A stretch of DNA of 20,536 nucleotides from Woeseiaceae bacterium (GTDB lineage Bacteria; Pseudomonadota; Gammaproteobacteria; Steroidobacterales; Woeseiaceae): the NCBI GenBank assembly GCA_022615525.1, contig JAKEGN010000218.1, positions 1-20,536 of the forward strand. The letters run 5' to 3'. The position numbers and the translations under genes were made by a program. Below, piece after piece: positions 8,968 to 14,781 of the stretch (its first letter is position 1; every line of letters starts with the position of its first letter). The notes below the pieces were generated by a model. It was given only the letters and a program-made list of their open reading frames with translations, did no database searches and was not told where the DNA came from.

Positions 8968-9417
8968 TCAAAAGGACAGTGATTCGAGTTCGGCAGGGAG
9001 ATCGGCATCTTCGTCGTCGCCAAGCCATGAATCCCGTTTTTCGTTCCAGCGTTCCTCGTCCCAAAGTTCAAACTTGTTGCCCTGACCGATCAGGATCGCC
9101 TGTCGGTCAAGTGCCGCAAATTCCCGCAACTCCTTCGGCAGCAGGATGCGTCCATGCGCATCAACCTCGAGCTCGGTTGCGTAACCGACCATCAGGCGCT
9201 GCAATCGACGTGCCTGTTTATCGAGACTCGGCAGCCGCACAAGTTTTCTTTCGATTTCTTCCCAGTCCGGAAACGGATAAAGCAGAAGGCAGTAATCGCG
9301 ATCGACGGTCGCCACCAATTGCCCGGCGCAGCGCTGCGCAATTCGCTCGCGATAGCGCGTCGGAATAGCGAGACGCCCTTTGGCGTCGAGCGTGATTTTG
9401 GTAGCCCCGCGGAACAC
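8968..9417 (-). CDS. mraZ: MraZ, transcriptional repressor of the dcw cluster
   Basis: This is a DNA-binding protein with two SpoVT/AbrB-like half domains. In Escherichia coli it binds direct repeats at its own promoter and represses the cluster. The 149-residue product starts MFRGATKITLDAKGRLAIPT, which fixes GTG at 9417 as the start because MFRGAT is the conserved family N-terminus. The two DxxGR motifs are DAKGR (11-15) and DAHGR (86-90), each followed by the LxxP pattern. The tail (WLGDDEDADLPAEL) is acidic. No clear ribosome binding site precedes the GTG. The promoter and a repeat array fitting an MraZ operator lie directly upstream. Confidence 0.96.
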   Translation of the reverse strand: MFRGATKITLDAKGRLAIPTRYRERIAQRCAGQLVATVDRDYCLLLYPFPDWEEIERKLVRLPSLDKQARRLQRLMVGYATELEVDAHGRILLPKELREFAALDRQAILIGQGNKFELWDEERWNEKRDSWLGDDEDADLPAELESLSF

Positions 9418-9459
9418 GTTTTTGTTGACGGGAAGTGGAACCGCACGGACAGTGCACCA

Positions 9460-9494
9460 GCCCCATTAGCCCATCTCCTCCCACTTTTTTCCAC
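9460..9494 (-). promoter_or_regulatory. MraZ box: four-fold 10-bp-period repeat operator
   Basis: Reading the minus strand from 9494: GTGGA, five bases, GTGGG, five bases, ATGGG, five bases, GGGGC. The TGG-containing pentamers recur every 10 bp, one helical turn, as in known MraZ operators built of TGGG-type repeats with five-base spacers. The array begins at the expected transcription start and lies between Pmra and mraZ, so bound MraZ would block the promoter. The fourth unit is degenerate. Confidence 0.75.
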
Positions 9495-9502
9495 TTTTCA
9501 AC

Positions 9503-9531
9503 ACTATATTAGCGACGCTTACCCGGGTCAA
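9503..9531 (-). promoter_or_regulatory. Promoter of the dcw cluster (Pmra), sigma-70 type
   Basis: On the minus strand TTGACC (9531-9526) is followed after exactly 17 bases by TATAGT (9508-9503). This matches the sigma-70 consensus at five of six -35 positions and five of six -10 positions. Transcription should begin near 9496, giving a leader of about 80 bases before mraZ. It is the only strong promoter I see for the 9-kb cluster. Confidence 0.8.
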
Positions 9532-9759
9532 CAAATGATCCGATTATTTTCTTGTTCTACAGGGACTTATGGGCTAATTCGTGGCCACATCAGGGCGAAT
9601 TGTGGCGGGATTTACGGGCTGTAAATCAATGGCTTATAGCGGTATTCGCGACGAGGGCTAAAAAATGCGTCGCCAGACCGCGACAATCAAGGGCCGCTCG
9701 GTCGGTGTGACGGGCGTCACAATCAGGGGTCTGCGAACGACCGGATCTCGGAGAAAAGA
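9532..9759. other. Intergenic spacer between Pmra and rnpB
   Basis: I see no convincing gene here. The stretch holds a perfect TGTGA-N6-TCACA palindrome (9706-9721), a 7-bp inverted repeat GATTTAC/GTAAATC (9609-9627), and a copy of ATGGGCTAAT (9569-9578) that also occurs inverted inside the MraZ box. A 64-codon minus-strand reading frame (9626-9820) runs into the 3' end of rnpB and is not believed. Confidence 0.6.
9706..9721. promoter_or_regulatory. CRP/Vfr-like palindrome TGTGA-N6-TCACA
   Basis: The sequence TGTGACGGGCGTCACA is a perfect 16-bp palindrome and matches the CRP half sites TGTGA and TCACA with the standard six-base spacing. It lies about 40 bp beyond the 3' end of rnpB and about 215 bp upstream of the mraZ transcription start, which is further than usual for CRP activation. 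It could instead form a hairpin in RNA read through from rnpB. Function is inferred. Confidence 0.4.
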
Positions 9760-10124
9760 AATGAGTCGGCCATAAGCCGGGTTCTGTCTTGGGCAACCAT
9801 TCATCTGGGACAGCCGTCACCGGCTGCCTCTAGCGACCTACCCGGGAGCCCGTTCGGGCGTACGGTGCGGACCGCAGTCCTGCTACTCCCCTATTTGGTC
9901 TTGCTCCAGGCGGGGTTTTCCCTGCCGCGGTGTGTTACCACCCGCGCGGTGCGCTCTTACCGCACCTTTTCACCCTTACCAGCGCTTGCGCACTTCGGCG
10001 GTGTGTTTTCTGTGGCACTTTCCATGGGTTCGCACCCTCCAGGCGTTACCTGGCGCCCTGCCCGACGGAGCCCGGACTTTCCTCCGGCGCTTGCTGCGCG
10101 CCAGCGGTTGCCTGGCCGACTCAG
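9760..10124 (-). ncRNA. rnpB: RNase P RNA (bacterial type A)
   Basis: This is the catalytic RNA that matures tRNA 5' ends. On the minus strand the gene begins TGAGTCGGCC (10123-10114) and ends GGCCGACTCA (9771-9762); these form a perfect 10-bp P1 helix. The conserved GGAGGAAAGTCCGGGCTCC segment (10085-10067) and the 3' ACAGAACCCGGCTTAT segment (9787-9772) are both present, as are purine-rich core segments such as the CACAGAAAACACACC stretch near 10016. The total of about 363 bases is normal for type A. Exact ends are set from P1 and may be off by a few bases. It lies between rsmI and mraZ on the same strand, as I recall for Pseudomonas. Confidence 0.95.
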
Positions 10125-10130
10125 GGCGGC

Positions 10131-10136
10131 ATCATA
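10131..10136 (-). promoter_or_regulatory. -10 element of the rnpB promoter
   Basis: TATGAT on the minus strand lies seven bases before the first base of the P1 helix of rnpB, the right distance for a -10 box whose start site is the mature 5' end. No good -35 hexamer is seen at 16-18 bases (CCGCGG at 17), so the promoter may rely on other contacts. It is within the 78-base gap between rsmI and rnpB. Confidence 0.55.
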
Positions 10137-10202
10137 CGCCAAAGTGCTGCGGCCCGCGGTCATTGATTGGCGACAGAAACCAGGGTGGCAGCGCAAGGCG
10201 GA

Positions 10203-11060
10203 TCAGGCCGAATCGGGCAGACTGGCCTTTTCTTCGAGCATCAGCCTGTACATGTCGTTCGGCCTGCGGCCAAGGATATCCGCCGCCACGGCCGCCGCCA
10301 GTTTCCCGGGTACCTCGGGCAGGAGCTTGCGCAGCAATTTCCGTGCCTCGGCGTCGTCCGTCGACGCGCCGCTCATTGCGCAGCCCGCAACGACAAGGAC
10401 GAACTCTCCCTTCTGTGGAATGCTTCCGTCGGCAAGCATTGCCCCGATCGTACCGAGATCGGCAGTCCTGCACTGCTCATGCCGCTTGCTGATCTCGCGG
10501 CCGATGAACGCCCGTCTGTGGCTGCCGAGCAATTCAGACAGGTCGGCAACGCATTCCGCCACACGATGTACCGATTCGTAAATGACGACAGTACGCGTCT
10601 CGCCGGCGAAGGCGGCGATCCTTTCGCGCCTGGCGGGACGTTTCGCCGGCAGGAAACCCTCGAAACAAAACCGGTCGGTCGGAAGTCCGGCTGCCGACAG
10701 CGCAGCTGTCAGTGCACAGGGGCCAGGGATCGGCGTTACGACGACACCCTCAGCCTGGGCCGCAGCGACCAGTCGATATCCGGGGTCGCTCACCAGCGGC
10801 GTACCGGCATCGCTGACCAGTGCAATCGAACGGCCCGTCTGCAACCTGGCCAGAAGCTTCGGCACCATCAACTGCTCGTTGTGTTCATGCAGGGACAATT
10901 GCGGCGTGTCTATATTGAAGTGATTCAACAGACGGCGTGTATGGCGCGTATCCTCGGCAGCGATGAGGTCCGCCGTCGTCAGTACCTCGCGCGCGCGCGG
11001 CGACCAGTCGGCGAGATTGCCTATCGGCGTTGCTACGACGTACAGGATCCCGGCGGTCAC
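10203..11060 (-). CDS. rsmI: RsmI, 16S rRNA (cytidine1402-2'-O)-methyltransferase
   Basis: This SAM-dependent tetrapyrrole-methylase-fold enzyme (YraL family) methylates the ribose of C1402, complementing RsmH on the same nucleotide. The 285-residue product begins MTAGILYVVATPIGNLADWS, with family motifs AEDTRHTRRLL (35-45), LVSDAGTPLVSDPG (81-94), PIPGPCALTAALSAAG (110-125) and FEGFLPAK (133-140). The start is GTG at 11060, supported by GGAG (11071-11068) seven bases upstream. It is divergent from lpoA, with about 136 bp between the two starts, the arrangement also found in enterics and pseudomonads. Confidence 0.96.
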   Translation of the reverse strand: MTAGILYVVATPIGNLADWSPRAREVLTTADLIAAEDTRHTRRLLNHFNIDTPQLSLHEHNEQLMVPKLLARLQTGRSIALVSDAGTPLVSDPGYRLVAAAQAEGVVVTPIPGPCALTAALSAAGLPTDRFCFEGFLPAKRPARRERIAAFAGETRTVVIYESVHRVAECVADLSELLGSHRRAFIGREISKRHEQCRTADLGTIGAMLADGSIPQKGEFVLVVAGCAMSGASTDDAEARKLLRKLLPEVPGKLAAAVAADILGRRPNDMYRLMLEEKASLPDSA

Positions 11061-11196
11061 GGGTTTTCTCCGTTATCGGTACAATTATGAATAATGAGAT
11101 CGGCGCAGCCTGTGGCATGCTGGCCGCCGCAGGCATTATCGGCGATCTTGCTGCGCCAGCCTTGACTGTGTGCGTTTTTTTTGGATTTTATTGCTC

Positions 11197-13131
11197 ATGA
11201 TGAAGACCCCGTCAGCCGCCCGCATCGCTACAGGCTTGCTTTGCCTGATACTAAGCAGTTGTTCTACAACTGATTTTGCGTCCAGCCCCGGCTCAGCGAA
11301 CGAGCGTCGGGCCGCCAACTATGCCGCCGATGGCCGACATGCCGATGCAGCCGGGGTCTATATCGGTCTTGCATCGGCCGCGACCGGGACGGACAAGGAC
11401 CGGCTCACCCTCCTTGCGGCCGAGCAGTGGCTGGATGCCGGGGACACCCGCCGCGCGCGGAGCGCACAACGCAGCGTCAGTACCCCGGCGGAGGGCACGT
11501 TGCTGCGCTTGTGGAGCGCCAATGAGGCGGCGCTCGCGCTGCGTGATGGCGAGCCCGATGTGGCGTTGAGCCTGCTGGATCCGATGAGCCGCATGCCCTT
11601 GCAGGTTGCCGAGCGCGCCCGTGTCGAAGCGTTGCGGGCAGATGCCTGGTTCCAGAAAGACAACCCGATTCAGGCGGTGCAACTTTTCATGCAACGGGAA
11701 TCGTGGCTGGATGGCCGCCGCGCGATCGAGCAGAACCGGCGGCGGCTGTGGGCAGGACTCCTGGTGAGTGATCCGCAGGTATTGCGCGCGGCGGCCAGTC
11801 AAACAACCGACCCGCAAATACACGGATGGCTGTCGCTCGGGGCACTCGCCACTTCGACCGGGCAGCAAGGCATAGGCTGGAGCAATGGCGTCATACGCTG
11901 GCAGGATGCGAATCCCGGCCATCCGGCGCAATTCCTGCTCGACGATTTTGTGGCGAGCGACGGTGTGCTCGCGGCCTACCCACGGCGAATCAGCCTGTTG
12001 CTTCCGTTGTCCGGCAGCAATGCGGCAACCGGCCATGCCATCCAGAATGGATTCTTCGGCGCCTATTTTCCGGCAGCGGCATCCCTCGAGGACGAACAGC
12101 AGATACGCGTCTACGACGTCGCCGCCGGTGGTGTCGCGGCCGCATATGACCGCGCCGTTCAGGAAGGCGCTGAGTTCATCGTTGGCCCGCTGTTGCGCAA
12201 CGACGTTATCGAACTTGCCAATATCGGTATGCTGCCGGTACCCGTTCTGGCGTTGAATTACCTGCCGGATGAAATCATTGCACCGCCCGGTTTTTACCAG
12301 TTTGCTCTGGCGCCCGAGGACGAGGCGTCGGCTGCGGCCGTGCGGGCAATCGACGACGGTTTACGCAGAGCCGTTGTCCTGTATCCAAACAACGAATGGG
12401 GCAGGCGCGTAGCTGCCACATTCGCCACCCAGTTCGAGTCGGGCGGCGGTACCCTGCTCGAACACCGGGATTACCTGCCATCGGCACAGGATTTCTCTGC
12501 CGAAATAGAAAGCCTCATGGCGCTATCCCAAAGCGTACAGCGCTACCAGAGCTTGCGCGCCAATATTGGCGGCCCATTGCAGTTCGATCCGCGCCGGCGG
12601 CAGGATGTCGACGCGGTTTTTCTCGCGGCGGACGCCAAGGCTGGTCGCCTGATCAAGTCACAACTCCGGTTTCACTATGCCGGCGACCTGCCCGTTTATT
12701 CGACTTCCTTCATCTACTCCATGGACGGTCGCTCGGATGCCGATCTGAATGGCATCATGTTTGCGGACACTCCCTGGATCGTCGCGCCGCCCCCATGGAT
12801 CGCAAGCTACCCGCAGCTTTACGCGGATTACTGGCCGGGTGAGAGGCGCCTTGGCCGGTTGAACGCCATGGGCTATGACGCATACCAGCTGGTGATGTCA
12901 TTGTTCTCGAATCGCGACGGCACAATGGAGGAGCTGATCGGCGCCACCGGTCGCCTTTACATCGGCACAGACGGCAGAATTCATCGAAAACTCGCCTGGG
13001 CAAGATTTGAACGTGGCACACCGATCGCCATGCCGGAGGAGCCCGCGACAACGCTGCCAACCGATAACATCGATCCGCAGCCCTCGTTCGGTGAGGCGCC
13101 CGCATGGCCGGATCAGACAAGCAATCCATAG
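11197..13131 (+). CDS. lpoA: LpoA, outer-membrane lipoprotein activator of PBP1A
   Basis: LpoA (LppC/YraM family) is anchored in the inner leaflet of the outer membrane and reaches through the periplasm to stimulate class A penicillin-binding proteins. From ATG at 11197 the product has 644 residues: a signal peptide ending in a lipobox LSSC (cysteine near residue 22, followed by Ser, which fits outer-membrane sorting), a helical repeat region resembling TPRs to about residue 240, and a periplasmic-binding-protein-like domain beginning near the RRISLLLPLSGSNAATGHAI stretch. The frame is open back to GTG at 11170, but ATG at 11197 or 11200 gives a more normal signal peptide. Ribosome binding sequence is weak. 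It overlaps yraN by 28 bases. Confidence 0.9.
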   Translation: MMKTPSAARIATGLLCLILSSCSTTDFASSPGSANERRAANYAADGRHADAAGVYIGLASAATGTDKDRLTLLAAEQWLDAGDTRRARSAQRSVSTPAEGTLLRLWSANEAALALRDGEPDVALSLLDPMSRMPLQVAERARVEALRADAWFQKDNPIQAVQLFMQRESWLDGRRAIEQNRRRLWAGLLVSDPQVLRAAASQTTDPQIHGWLSLGALATSTGQQGIGWSNGVIRWQDANPGHPAQFLLDDFVASDGVLAAYPRRISLLLPLSGSNAATGHAIQNGFFGAYFPAAASLEDEQQIRVYDVAAGGVAAAYDRAVQEGAEFIVGPLLRNDVIELANIGMLPVPVLALNYLPDEIIAPPGFYQFALAPEDEASAAAVRAIDDGLRRAVVLYPNNEWGRRVAATFATQFESGGGTLLEHRDYLPSAQDFSAEIESLMALSQSVQRYQSLRANIGGPLQFDPRRRQDVDAVFLAADAKAGRLIKSQLRFHYAGDLPVYSTSFIYSMDGRSDADLNGIMFADTPWIVAPPPWIASYPQLYADYWPGERRLGRLNAMGYDAYQLVMSLFSNRDGTMEELIGATGRLYIGTDGRIHRKLAWARFERGTPIAMPEEPATTLPTDNIDPQPSFGEAPAWPDQTSNP

Positions 13132-13490
13132 TGCGTCGTACCGAACAACTGGCACTCGATCACCTGCTGCGCAACGGACTCGACCTCCTCGAGCGGAATT
13201 TTCGCTGCCGGCATGGCGAAATCGACCTCGTCATGCTGGACGATGAGACCGTCGTTTTCGTCGAAGTCCGGTTTCGCAAATTCAGTCATTTCGCCACCGC
13301 CGTTGCCTCCGTCGATGTGCACAAGCAACGCCGCCTGTGCCGTGCCGGCGGCTACTATCTGCGCACACACCCTTGCCGTCACAATGCTCCGGTACGATTT
13401 GACGTAGTTGCCTTTGACGGTCCCAACCAGCAGGATTTCGCTTTGCAATGGCTGCAGGATGCATTCAGGCCGGGCGATCGGGGGATTTGA
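13104..13490 (+). CDS. yraN: YraN-family (UPF0102) putative endonuclease-fold protein
   Basis: This small protein belongs to a conserved family with a restriction-endonuclease-like fold whose cellular role is unsettled. The 128-residue product has the family core GEIDLVMLDDETVVFVEVRFR (38-58 region), with D41 and E54 in the positions of nuclease metal ligands, then FDVVAFDG and WLQDAFRPGD near the end. ATG at 13104 is preceded by GAGG at seven bases and lies inside lpoA; GTG at 13131, overlapping the lpoA stop, is an alternative. The stop overlaps the diaA start as TGATG, so lpoA, yraN and diaA look cotranscribed. Confidence 0.9.
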   Translation: MAGSDKQSIVRRTEQLALDHLLRNGLDLLERNFRCRHGEIDLVMLDDETVVFVEVRFRKFSHFATAVASVDVHKQRRLCRAGGYYLRTHPCRHNAPVRFDVVAFDGPNQQDFALQWLQDAFRPGDRGI

Positions 13491-14080
13491 TGGACTCGGA
13501 AACCAGGATCACTGAGCATTTCGCGGAATGTATTGCGACCAGCCAGGCCGCAGTGGAACAACTGGCGCCGTTGATTGCGCGAGCCGGTCAGCTGATGTCA
13601 GGCTGCCTGCTGGACGAAGGGAAGATTCTGAGTTGCGGCAATGGCGGATCGGCAGCGGACTCGCAAAGATTCTCAGCGATGTTACTCAACCGGTTCGAAA
13701 GGGAAAGACCGGGCCTGCCGGCTCTTTCACTGGCAGCCGATTGCTCGTCCCTGACATCCATGGCGAGCGACAGTTCGTCTGCAGACATCTTTGCCAAGCA
13801 GGTTCGGGCTCTGGGTCGTAGCAATGACGTGCTCCTCGCCATTTCGACGTCGGGTGACTCAGAGAATATCAATCGCGCAATCGTGGCAGCACACGACCGT
13901 GGAATGAAAGTCGTCGCGCTCAGCGGTCGTGACGGCGGGCGCATGGCAGGATTGCTCGACGGAGACGAAATCGAAATACGCATCCCTGCCAACCGAACTG
14001 CCAGGATCCAGGAAGTGCATCTCGTGGTAATTCACTGCCTGTGCGACCTCATCGATACCACCCTGCTGGGCGACACGTAA
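13490..14080 (+). CDS. diaA: DiaA, DnaA initiator-associating SIS-domain protein
   Basis: DiaA binds DnaA and promotes its assembly at the replication origin in Escherichia coli. From ATG at 13490 the product is 196 residues, the same length I recall for E. coli DiaA. It is a single sugar-isomerase (SIS) domain with CGNGGSAADSQ (49-59), RFERERPGLPAL (68-79), AKQVRALG (102-109), STSGDSENI (119-127) and RIQEVHLVVIHCLCDLID (172-189). The relative GmhA (phosphoheptose isomerase) is the main alternative, but the RPGLPAL, AKQVRALG and IPANRTARIQE regions follow DiaA more closely. The frame is open further upstream, but GGGGGA (13481-13485) and overlap with the yraN stop fix the start. Confidence 0.88.
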   Translation: MDSETRITEHFAECIATSQAAVEQLAPLIARAGQLMSGCLLDEGKILSCGNGGSAADSQRFSAMLLNRFERERPGLPALSLAADCSSLTSMASDSSSADIFAKQVRALGRSNDVLLAISTSGDSENINRAIVAAHDRGMKVVALSGRDGGRMAGLLDGDEIEIRIPANRTARIQEVHLVVIHCLCDLIDTTLLGDT

Positions 14081-14280
14081 CAGCCAGCGCAGCGGCTGGC
14101 TCTGCGAATGCAGAAGCGCGCGATCCGTTCAGATCGGAACCGTGGTTGAACGAAAGCCACCCGGGGGCTCCTCCCGGGACACGCCGTGAATACATCCCTG
14201 TAGGCTCGCGCCGGCGCGAAGCAAGCCGCCGGCGTGCAGCACGCGATCAAGATCGCGCCGCGAGCGCTGCTCGCTCCTAC
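14081..14280. repeat. Mosaic of perfect short palindromes with two convergent GTAG-headed REP-like units
   Basis: The spacer between diaA and sspB is almost entirely inverted repeats: AGCCAGC/GCTGGCT (14082-14101), TCTGC/GCAGA (14101-14114), CGATC/GATCG (14121-14136), AACC/GGTT (14138-14147), CCCGGG/CCCGGG (14160-14178), CACG/CGTG (14180-14188), TACA/TGTA (14191-14202), TCGCGCC/GGCGCGA (14206-14219), CGCCGGCG (14227-14234), CGCGATC/GATCGCG (14242-14257) and GCGAGC/GCTCGC (14260-14274). A GTAG tetranucleotide heads the plus-strand unit (14200-14203) and another the minus-strand unit (14280-14277), the layout of paired REP elements (BIMEs). No copy number can be judged from one window. Confidence 0.7.
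14082..14101 (+). terminator. Hairpin directly after diaA, possible weak terminator
   Basis: AGCCAGC and GCTGGCT form a perfect 7-bp stem around the six-base loop GCAGCG, starting one base after the diaA stop codon. It is not followed by a T-run, so it is not a classic intrinsic terminator. It may protect the 3' end of the lpoA-yraN-diaA message. Confidence 0.35.
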
Positions 14281-14681
14281 TTGACGATCTTGAGGTGCGA
14301 ACGCGTGCCCTTGCCGGATTCCTTTTCCTGGGGATCGTGCGGTGGCTCCGGCTGGTCGGCACCGTGGGAAAAAATCATGCCCTGGCCGGTTTCCTTGGCA
14401 TATATGCCGAGGACGGACGAAATTGGCACCCAGACATCGAATGGCACGCCGCTGAATCGTGCCCGGAAACTTACTGACGTATTGGTCAGCTTCAGGTTAT
14501 GCGCCGCGGACTGGCTAATGTTCAGGATGATCTTGCCGTCCTTGACGTGCTCTCGCGGTACCGTTGCGCCTTCGACTGATGCGTCGACCACGATATGCGG
14601 CGTATGCCCGTTGTCCCCCATCCATTCGTGCATCGCTCGAATCAGGTATGGCCGTTTCGATTTGCTGGGGAGACTATGCAC
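14277..14681 (-). CDS. sspB: SspB, ClpXP protease specificity-enhancing factor
   Basis: SspB tethers ssrA-tagged proteins and the anti-sigma factor RseA fragment to ClpX. The 134-residue product begins MHSLPSKSKRPYLIRAMHEW and continues with TPHIVVDA (27-34), the IILNIS strand (51-56), the FRARFSGVP segment (72-80) and VLGIYAKETGQGM (90-102), closely following E. coli SspB. After a flexible polar linker (about 108-128) it ends HLKIVK, matching the conserved ClpX-binding tail LRVVK. The linker is shorter and less acidic than in E. coli (165 residues as I recall). The start is GTG at 14681; no other in-frame start lies between it and an upstream stop. The TAG stop lies inside a REP-like GTAG head. 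Confidence 0.94.
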   Translation of the reverse strand: MHSLPSKSKRPYLIRAMHEWMGDNGHTPHIVVDASVEGATVPREHVKDGKIILNISQSAAHNLKLTNTSVSFRARFSGVPFDVWVPISSVLGIYAKETGQGMIFSHGADQPEPPHDPQEKESGKGTRSHLKIVK

Positions 14682-14781
14682 CGCCTCTAAGCTCCGCGAT
14701 TTGCCTCGTCACCGTCGTGCGCCGCTGCGGGAAGCATACCACTACTGCAGGCCAGCAACAGTTGCCCGGCGGGCATAATGC

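Noticed and set aside
9626..9820. Small minus-strand reading frame in the spacer downstream of rnpB
   Set aside because: It overlaps the 3' end of rnpB, starts inside the RNA, and has no ribosome binding site or family resemblance.
9865..10581. Plus-strand reading frame (238 codons) across rnpB
   Set aside because: It crosses the RNase P RNA gene and the end of rsmI. Spurious proteins are commonly predicted over rnpB.
10167..11090. Long plus-strand reading frame (307 codons) opposite rsmI
   Set aside because: It is the antisense shadow of rsmI, which has full family motifs. High G+C lengthens open frames on the opposite strand.
11293..12036. Minus-strand reading frame (247 codons) opposite lpoA
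   Set aside because: Antisense to lpoA, whose signal peptide and binding-protein-like domain are clear.
14081..14280. CRISPR array in the diaA-sspB spacer
   Set aside because: The palindromes differ from one another and there is no regular direct repeat and spacer pattern.
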